64,000 nucleotides of DNA from Moraxellaceae bacterium (GTDB lineage Bacteria > Pseudomonadota > Gammaproteobacteria > Burkholderiales > Rhodocyclaceae), in the NCBI GenBank assembly GCA_031119205.1, contig JAVHYF010000009.1:11751-75750 (forward strand), read 5' to 3'. The notes under the pieces are model-generated. The model worked only from the letters and a program-made list of their open reading frames with translations, had not been told where the DNA came from and searched no databases. The translations under genes and the position numbers were made by a program. Each line of letters opens with the position of its first letter. Within the stretch, counting starts at the first letter, position 1. Shown here in pieces: positions 58,607 to 64,000 of this stretch.

Positions 58607-59758
58607 TCAGGTGCCTGGCGCCACGAGGTGCTGGAGGATAGGCCCCAGCAGCGCGGCACCCACCTGCCGGCTGCGTTCACCGTTCCAGCCGTGCTGCGCG
58701 TCCGGTGCGTTGGCGTTGTCCTTGAAGGGCATCTCCAGCGTCAGGGCGGTGCAGCCGAAGGTGTGCGCCGCCCACTTCGACGCCAGGGTCAGCAGTTCTT
58801 CATCGAAGCGGTTGTCGGCATAGCCATGCTCGGTCTGGTAGTCCGGGCAGGCGGTGCGCAGGTTGGCAAGGAAGGCTGCCTGCAGTTGTAGGTTGCGCTC
58901 GCCGTAGCCGGGCACCATGTGGCTGCCGTCGATGAACACGTAGGGCAGGGTCTCGTCGCCGTGCAGGTCGAGGAACAGTGACATGCCGGTGGCACGCATC
59001 GCGGTCTGGATGTGCAGAACCTCGGGGCTGCGCGCCTCGGACGGCTGTCGCCATTCGCGGTTGAGGTTGGCGCCGGCGGCATTGGCGCGCAGGTTACCCA
59101 GCGTGGCGCCGTCCGGATTGGCATTGGGGACGATGTGCAGCGTGGCCAGCCGGCGCACCTCGCGCGCCACCGCATCATGCGGGTCGAGCAGGCGGGCGAG
59201 CAGACCCTCTGCACACCACTCGGCCATGCTCTCGCCCGGATGCTGGCGAGCCTGGATCCATACGTGATGGGCGCCGCTGCCCACGTGCACGCAGTCGAGA
59301 TCGCGGCCCTGCAGGCTGGCGCCGATGCGCTCCACACGCGCCAGTGGCGACAGGTTGCAGCGGCCGATGAGTGCCTGGTGGCGTTCATGCGAATACGGCT
59401 CGAAGTAGGCCAGCCACAGCGTGTCGTGTTGCGGTGTGACTTCGATGGTCAACGCATGGCCGTCGTAGAAGGTGGTGGGAATGCGGAACCAGTGCTCGCG
59501 GTCGTAGCTCGCCGCGCAGGCGTAGCCATGCCAGCCGTCCGCGTAGCTGCAGTCGCCGGCGTTCTCGATGCACAGACGCAGCGGCATGCCGGCCGCGCCG
59601 CTGACACGGAAGTGGAACCACTGCATGAATTCGCAATGCGTGTCGCGGCGGATCGCCAGCCGTACATGGCCGGGCTGGCTGGCATCGAGGACCTGGATGT
59701 TGCCGCTGTCGAAGTTGGCGGAGATCTGGAGGGTCTGCGTTGGCTGCGTGGTCTGCAT
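58607..59758 (-). CDS. M14-family zinc carboxypeptidase, cytosolic (CCP/AGBL-like)
   Basis: 383 residues from ATG 59758. An N-terminal beta-sandwich (ANFDSGNIQVLDASQPGHVR) precedes the peptidase domain, as in the Nna1/cytosolic carboxypeptidase subfamily. Zinc ligands are in ARQHPGESMAEW (HxxE) and LDLHGDE; the catalytic Glu is in LTLEMPFKDN. There is no signal peptide. Family members remove C-terminal residues such as polyglutamate; bacterial substrates are unknown. It follows the alpha/beta hydrolase gene on the same strand by about 19 bp. Confidence 0.87.
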   Translation of the reverse strand: MQTTQPTQTLQISANFDSGNIQVLDASQPGHVRLAIRRDTHCEFMQWFHFRVSGAAGMPLRLCIENAGDCSYADGWHGYACAASYDREHWFRIPTTFYDGHALTIEVTPQHDTLWLAYFEPYSHERHQALIGRCNLSPLARVERIGASLQGRDLDCVHVGSGAHHVWIQARQHPGESMAEWCAEGLLARLLDPHDAVAREVRRLATLHIVPNANPDGATLGNLRANAAGANLNREWRQPSEARSPEVLHIQTAMRATGMSLFLDLHGDETLPYVFIDGSHMVPGYGERNLQLQAAFLANLRTACPDYQTEHGYADNRFDEELLTLASKWAAHTFGCTALTLEMPFKDNANAPDAQHGWNGERSRQVGAALLGPILQHLVAPGT

Positions 59759-59777
59759 GGTCTGCACGGGTTCAGGG

Positions 59778-60683
59778 TTAGCGGGCGGGTGACGCAGGGA
59801 GGAGTCCGGCGTCCGCCAGCCACACGTCGAGGATCGGTTGCCACACTGCATTGCCCTGCGCGAACAGCTTGTGGCCGTCGTCGCTGTAGGGTGGGAGCAG
59901 GCGGTAGTCGGCGCGACCACCGTTGGCCTGGTAGGTCGCGTGCCAGGCTCGCGTGGTGGCCGGGTCGAAGTACTGGTCGTTCTCGGTGTACAGCCACAGC
60001 ATCGGCGCGTTGGCGCTGCGGGCCAGTCGTGCGATCTCGCGGTCCATGTTCTGTGGTGCGCAGGGTTTGCCGGGATGGCGCTCGGGACTGCCACCGCTGC
60101 CACCGGCGAAGTTCACCGCGGCCTGCAGTCCGGTGATGCCGCGCGACGTGGCCGAGACGGTGGCGATGCCGCCGACCGACTGCCCGACCAGCAACAGGCG
60201 CTGCGGATCGGCCCAGGCTTCCTGCCTCATGCGTGTGACGACCGCCTGCACCTGAGCGCCACTGGCTTCCACCAGTGCACTGTAGTCATTGTTGCTGCAG
60301 CCTGCGCCGCGGTCCTCCGGGTCGCCCGCGGCAATCGTCTCGCCGTAGCCAAGCCGGGTCGGCACCGCGACCGCGAAACCCTTGCGCACGAAGTAGCGCG
60401 CGGCGGACTCGAAGCGCTGGCGGGCAGGTTTCGCGCGCCCCTCGCGACTGCCGGCACGCCCGTGGCTGATGACCACCAGCGGAAAAGGACCGTCGCCTTG
60501 CGGACGGAAGACGGTGACCGGGATGTTGCCGGCGACCTCGCGCCCCTTGATGTCGCGTGCGGCAACCGGCAGGTGCCACACCTCCTCGCGTAGCGCCTGG
60601 TCGAGCGTCTGCGCGGTCGTGACGAGCACACCGTGCAGTCCAAGCAGGATGAGGACGAGAAACCGTTTCAGGCAGGCACGCAT
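59778..60683 (-). CDS. Secreted alpha/beta hydrolase (dienelactone-hydrolase-like)
   Basis: 301 residues with a signal peptide (FLVLILLGLHGVLVTTAQ). The fold shows NIPVTVFRPQGDGPFPLVVI, the oxyanion SHGRAGS, nucleophile motif GQSVGG (Ser), Asp near LYTENDQYFD and His in DGHKLFAQGN. It is paralogous to the next gene (60771), sharing PVTVFRP-GDGPFPLV and ARYFVRKGFAVAVPTRLGYG. Probably a periplasmic esterase. Confidence 0.8.
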   Translation of the reverse strand: MRACLKRFLVLILLGLHGVLVTTAQTLDQALREEVWHLPVAARDIKGREVAGNIPVTVFRPQGDGPFPLVVISHGRAGSREGRAKPARQRFESAARYFVRKGFAVAVPTRLGYGETIAAGDPEDRGAGCSNNDYSALVEASGAQVQAVVTRMRQEAWADPQRLLLVGQSVGGIATVSATSRGITGLQAAVNFAGGSGGSPERHPGKPCAPQNMDREIARLARSANAPMLWLYTENDQYFDPATTRAWHATYQANGGRADYRLLPPYSDDGHKLFAQGNAVWQPILDVWLADAGLLPASPAR

Positions 60684-60770
60684 GACCGGACCGGAGTGGT
60701 GCGAGAGCTCGCAGGGTAAGCGAAAGCGGGGAGGACGGGAGAAGACGGTAGAAGGCGGGAAGACGCGCGC

Positions 60771-62000
60771 CTACCAGACGACGCTGTCGTCCACCGCGTA
60801 GAGCCGGCAGGCGCTGTCGCGCTCGCGTCTACACAGGGCCAGAGAGCGAGAAAGGGCGTCGTCGCCGGAGATCGCCGCGTAGCGTCCTTCAGGGCCGACG
60901 GCGAAGGCGCGCGGCGTCTTCATGTCGAGGAACTTGCGGTACTGCTCGACGCCACCAGCGGGCAGGGGCGGCAGGCTCCTGACGTCGTCGAGCGCGGCGT
61001 AGTCGGTGGCGGGGGGACGCTTGATCGCACCGGCTTGCGTGAAGCCGTGGCGTGCGAGTTCCTCGTCGAACATCGCCTGCCACTGGTCGTTGGCGAGCAC
61101 GAACCAGGCGTGACCGTCTTCGCCGAAGGACGGCAGCATCGTCATGCTGGCGCGGGCGCCACCGGCCTTGTAGGCGTCGAACCACATCTGCGCCGCAGGG
61201 GGCGCGAAGAACATGTCGTTCTCGTTGTAGATCCACCACGATGGCGCACGTGCCTCACGGCCCAGGCGGGTGAGGTGGGTGGCGAGTTCCTCCGGTACGC
61301 AGGGTGCGCCGGGGTGGCTGCCGGGGCTGCCGGCGCGGCCGCCGGCAATCGCGATCGTCAGCGCCAGGCCGGGGATGTCGCGCGAGCCGGCGGCCAGTGC
61401 TGCCAGCGCACCGGTCGAGTGGCCGAGCACGATGGTCTTGCCGGCATCCACCCAGGGCTCCTGCTGCAGGCGTCGTGCGATGGCTTCGTTCTGGCGGGCC
61501 TGGGCTTCCAGCATGGCGCCGCTGTCGAGGTTCTTGCAGTCGTCGCTGTGGTCTTCCGGATCGCCCGCGTCGGCGGTCCAGCCGTAACCGAGCCGGGTCG
61601 GCACCGCCACGGCGAAGCCCTTGCGCACGAAATAGCGGGAGGCGAACTCGAAGCGCACGCGCAGCGGTTTGCCGCGCCCCTCGCGGCCGGTGGTGCGGCC
61701 GTGGTTGATGATCACGAGCGGGAAGGGGCCGTCACCGTCCGGCCGGAATACCGTCACCGGAATGTTGCCGTGTGAGCCTTTGCCGAAGCGGTCTTTTGCG
61801 TCCACCGGCAGTTCGACGATGTGCTCGTGCACGTCGGTGTTGAAGACCAGTGCGCGGTTGCCGACCGGCTTGGCGATCACCAGCGCGAAGCTGGCGATCA
61901 CGAGGGCCAGCAGATTGCGCACCCAGTGAGGGTGTGGTGGCCCGTCACTGCTGAAGAGGTGGAAGTCGCTGCGTGGCTGGAAGCTGGCGTACGCAGGCAT
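60771..62000 (-). CDS. Alpha/beta hydrolase with N-terminal membrane anchor
   Basis: 409 residues. A single hydrophobic segment (NLLALVIASFALVIAKPVG) near residue 40 follows a short cytoplasmic head, so it is membrane-anchored. The hydrolase domain has VTVFRPDGDGPFPLVIINHG, nucleophile GHSTGAL, Asp in YNENDMFFA and His in DGHAWFVL. The C-terminal 90 residues are an extra DUF-like extension with four Cys. Tandem paralogue of 59778-60683. The start codon is uncertain. Confidence 0.78.
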   Translation of the reverse strand: MPAYASFQPRSDFHLFSSDGPPHPHWVRNLLALVIASFALVIAKPVGNRALVFNTDVHEHIVELPVDAKDRFGKGSHGNIPVTVFRPDGDGPFPLVIINHGRTTGREGRGKPLRVRFEFASRYFVRKGFAVAVPTRLGYGWTADAGDPEDHSDDCKNLDSGAMLEAQARQNEAIARRLQQEPWVDAGKTIVLGHSTGALAALAAGSRDIPGLALTIAIAGGRAGSPGSHPGAPCVPEELATHLTRLGREARAPSWWIYNENDMFFAPPAAQMWFDAYKAGGARASMTMLPSFGEDGHAWFVLANDQWQAMFDEELARHGFTQAGAIKRPPATDYAALDDVRSLPPLPAGGVEQYRKFLDMKTPRAFAVGPEGRYAAISGDDALSRSLALCRRERDSACRLYAVDDSVVW

Positions 62001-62012
62001 GAGCCGTGGCGA

Positions 62013-63371
62013 TCAGAGCCCGGCCAGGCGCGACTTGGCGAGCGGCGGATTCTTGGCGAAGTAGCGCTTGATGCCGCGCAGCAGTGCGTCCGCCATCTTG
62101 TCCTGGTAGGCGTCGTCGGCCAGGCGCTTTTCTTCGTCCGGGTTGGAGATGAAGGCCGTCTCGACCAGGATGGACGGGATGTCCGGTGCTTTCAGCACGG
62201 CAAAGCCGGCTTCTTCGACGTGTGCCTTGTGCAGGCGGTTGATGCCACCGATTTCGTCCAGCACCACCTTGCCCAGCTTCATGCTGTCGTTGTTGGTGGC
62301 GGTCTGCGACAGGTCCATCAGGGTACGGGCGAGGTGGCCGTCCTTGACGCCGAGGTTCACGCCGCCGATGAGGTCGGCCGCGTTTTCTTTCTGCGCGAGC
62401 CATCGCGCGGCGGTGCTGCTGGCGCCGCGGTCGGACAGCACGAACACCGAGCTGCCGTGTGCGTCTGGCTTGATGAAGGCGTCGGCGTGGATGGACACGA
62501 AGAGGTCGGCCTGCACGCGACGCGCTTTGGCGACGCGCTGGTTGAGCGGCACGAAGAAATCGGCATCCCGCGTCATCATGGCGCGCATGTTCGGCTCGGC
62601 ATCGATCTTGGCCTTGAGGCGGCGCGCGATGGCGAGGGTGACGTTCTTCTCGTAGGTGCCACGGCGGCCGACGGCGCCGGGGTCTTCACCGCCGTGGCCG
62701 GGATCCAGCGCGATGGTGATCATGCGTGTGACCGGCACCGGCTTGTCGGAGGACTTCGGCTCGCGGGTGACGATGTCCGGCACGGGGCGCGTGGGTTCGC
62801 GGGGTGCCTCGGGCAAGGCGGCGGTGCTCGGCAGGTTGCTGGACGCGATCTGCGGCGTGGGCCCATCCGGCTCGCCTGCGGCAGCGGCTTCCGGCGAGCG
62901 CTTCTCGATCAATGCCATCAGCGGATCGATCGGCTCGGTGGGGTACAGGTCCAGCACCAGGCGGTGGCCGTACTCGCCCACCGGCGGCAGCGTGAACACC
63001 TGCGGCTGGATCTCCTTCTTGAGCTCCACCACGAGGCGGACCACGCCGGGGCGGTTGCGGCCGGCGCGGATCAGCTTGATGTAGGGGTCGGCGTCGGTGA
63101 TGCGCTCCGGCAGGCCTTGCAGGATGCTGTTGAACTCCACGCCTTCCAGGTCGACCACCAGGCGCTCGGGGTTCTTCACGATCTGGTGGCTGAAGCGCAG
63201 CAGGTCGCGCGCTTCCAGGGTAATGCGGGTGTAGTCCTGCGCCGGCCACACGCGCACTGCGAGGACGCGGGATTCGGCGGCAGCGAAAACGGGGGTGACG
63301 TTAAGCAGCAGGGCAGCGGCGCCGAAGCGCAGCAGCGCACGCCGGTTCAGATCGTGGTTCGACTCAGACAT
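62013..63371 (-). CDS. amiC: N-acetylmuramoyl-L-alanine amidase AmiC-like (AMIN + Amidase_3)
   Basis: 452 residues. The N-terminus MSESNHDLNRRALLRFG carries a twin-arginine motif (Arg10-Arg11), as in AmiA/AmiC exported by Tat. The AMIN domain covers about residues 35-150 (LDLYP). The amidase domain begins ITIALDPGHGGEDPGAVGRR, with catalytic Glu in KNVTLAIARRLK region (YEKN), LFVSIHADAF and the final PSILVETAFISN (Glu). It cleaves the peptide stem from glycan strands at the septum, helping daughter-cell separation. It overlaps tsaE by 25 bp. Confidence 0.93.
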   Translation of the reverse strand: MSESNHDLNRRALLRFGAAALLLNVTPVFAAAESRVLAVRVWPAQDYTRITLEARDLLRFSHQIVKNPERLVVDLEGVEFNSILQGLPERITDADPYIKLIRAGRNRPGVVRLVVELKKEIQPQVFTLPPVGEYGHRLVLDLYPTEPIDPLMALIEKRSPEAAAAGEPDGPTPQIASSNLPSTAALPEAPREPTRPVPDIVTREPKSSDKPVPVTRMITIALDPGHGGEDPGAVGRRGTYEKNVTLAIARRLKAKIDAEPNMRAMMTRDADFFVPLNQRVAKARRVQADLFVSIHADAFIKPDAHGSSVFVLSDRGASSTAARWLAQKENAADLIGGVNLGVKDGHLARTLMDLSQTATNNDSMKLGKVVLDEIGGINRLHKAHVEEAGFAVLKAPDIPSILVETAFISNPDEEKRLADDAYQDKMADALLRGIKRYFAKNPPLAKSRLAGL

Positions 63372-63880
63372 GCACGACCCCGCTCGGTGAGGGCGAGGTA
63401 TTCGATATCCCGTGCGTCGCCGACGACAGTGAGCCGCAGCTCGATGTCGGGCTGCGGAACATGCGGGAGGGCTTTGTCAGCCCATTCCACGAGACAGGCG
63501 CCAGTGCCGGTGAAGTACTCATCCAGGCCGGCTTCGAGAAATTCGTCGGCATGTGTGAACCGATAGAAATCAAAGTGATACAGGGGGATTCTAGAAACTG
63601 TATAAGGTTCTAGCAAGGTGTAAGTGGGGCTTTTTACATTTCCGGTGTGGCCCAGGGCACGCAATAACCCCCGGGTAAGTGTGGTTTTGCCCGCGCCGAG
63701 GTCGCCGCTCAGCCAGACCACCAGGCCTGCTTCCATGGCGGGCGCCAGTGCGGCGCCGAAGGCTTCGGTGGCGGCCGCATCGGCCAGATGGCGCCTTGTC
63801 GGTCCTTGCTTCAGCTCCGCTGGCTGCGTGGCGGAGGCGGGCTTGGCACTATCATCGGCGGCGTGAGCGGAGTCGGACAT
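63347..63880 (-). CDS. tsaE: tRNA threonylcarbamoyladenosine biosynthesis ATPase TsaE
   Basis: 177 residues from ATG 63880. The P-loop is LSGDLGAGKTTLTRGLLRAL, followed by SPTYTLLEPY and FYRFTHADEFLEAGLDEYF, then VEWADKA. It is essential for the universal t6A37 modification, partnering TsaB and TsaD. It overlaps amiC at its 3' end by 25 bp and diverges from queG, whose likely GTG start lies inside its first codons. The longer N-terminal form is less typical. Confidence 0.93.
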   Translation of the reverse strand: MSDSAHAADDSAKPASATQPAELKQGPTRRHLADAAATEAFGAALAPAMEAGLVVWLSGDLGAGKTTLTRGLLRALGHTGNVKSPTYTLLEPYTVSRIPLYHFDFYRFTHADEFLEAGLDEYFTGTGACLVEWADKALPHVPQPDIELRLTVVGDARDIEYLALTERGRACLSRTTI

Positions 63881-64000
63881 CCTTTGGAATCTCGAGAGCA
63901 ACAAGTGCGGCTGGAAGGCGAGGCCCTGGCAGCGCGTATCCGCGGCTGGGGCTTCGAGCTGGGCTTCGATGCGGTGGGTTTTGCCGGGGTGGACCTGCAG
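63863..64000 (+). CDS. queG: Epoxyqueuosine reductase QueG, 5' end (continues beyond window)
   Basis: Only the first 46 residues are seen if GTG 63863 is the start; GTG 63905 is an alternative. ALAARIRGWGFELGFDAVGF is the QueG N-terminal signature (compare IKQWGLELGFQQVG in E. coli). QueG is a cobalamin/Fe-S enzyme making queuosine in tRNA. The start overlaps tsaE on the opposite strand by 18 bp, and queG/tsaE/amiC clustering is common in betaproteobacteria. Confidence 0.82.
   Translation, partial: MSGVGHPLESREQQVRLEGEALAARIRGWGFELGFDAVGFAGVDLQ

Overview
The window is a GC-rich, gene-dense stretch of a Gram-negative chromosome, most likely a betaproteobacterium. Supporting signs are the queG/tsaE/amiC neighbourhood at the right edge, an NhaR-type LysR regulator, two secreted proteins with degenerate PEP-CTERM sorting tails, a XdhA/XdhB/XdhC set, and short dispersed intergenic repeats. 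I cannot assign a genus. No rRNA, tRNA, CRISPR array, prophage or intact insertion sequence was seen.

Layout. 1-1.9 kb: the end of a purine/triazine-type amidohydrolase, then a VanB/HpxE-type reductase. 1.9-4.4 kb: nhaR diverging from a small membrane protein and a TerC/Alx-type exporter, with a LysR-type dyad between them. 4.5-9 kb: a PEP-CTERM-like protein, a DUF892 (YciE/YciF) protein and a large lipoprotein. 9.2-13 kb: a hybrid histidine kinase plus NarL-type regulator, then a Tsx nucleoside channel. 13.3-15.4 kb: small secreted or membrane proteins and a DUF2272 lipoprotein. 15.5-17.0 kb: a relic integron, made of a frameshifted arr (rifampin ADP-ribosyltransferase), a truncated integron integrase, and one AT-richer cassette with an RX4H (HEPN-like) motif and an attC-like site. 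17-22 kb: metallophosphoesterase, lipid kinase, DUF3616, lipocalin and a second PEP-CTERM-like protein.

22-37 kb is the core of the window, a purine salvage and catabolism island. The minus-strand operon runs guanine deaminase (cytidine-deaminase fold), xdhA, xdhB, xdhC, a BMP-type nucleoside ABC transporter (ATPase and two permeases) and adenine deaminase. Divergent from it are the BMP nucleoside-binding lipoprotein, an 8-oxoguanine-deaminase-type hydrolase and a second, unrelated guanine deaminase (amidohydrolase fold). The 426-bp divergent control region holds nested inverted repeats and GTATAC palindromes; a similar GTATAC site lies upstream of tsx. Together these genes would take nucleosides and bases across both membranes, deaminate adenine and guanine, and oxidise hypoxanthine and xanthine.

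37-44 kb: small proteins, many intergenic palindromic repeats, an isopenicillin-N-synthase-like oxygenase and a TauABC/ThiXYZ-like importer with two NMT1/THI5-type binding proteins. 44.6-45.5 kb: a sirtuin.

45.5-58.6 kb looks like a cyclic-nucleotide signalling district. A CHASE2 class III cyclase lies just upstream of a glutaminase fused to STAS and cNMP-binding domains. A zinc-ribbon cyclase/AAA/TPR protein diverges from a SulP transporter that also ends in STAS plus cNMP-binding domains. Between the two pairs sit FecR, OmpA-type and CxxCH-containing secreted proteins. 58.6-64 kb: a cytosolic-carboxypeptidase-like M14 peptidase, two paralogous alpha/beta hydrolases, amiC, tsaE and the start of queG.
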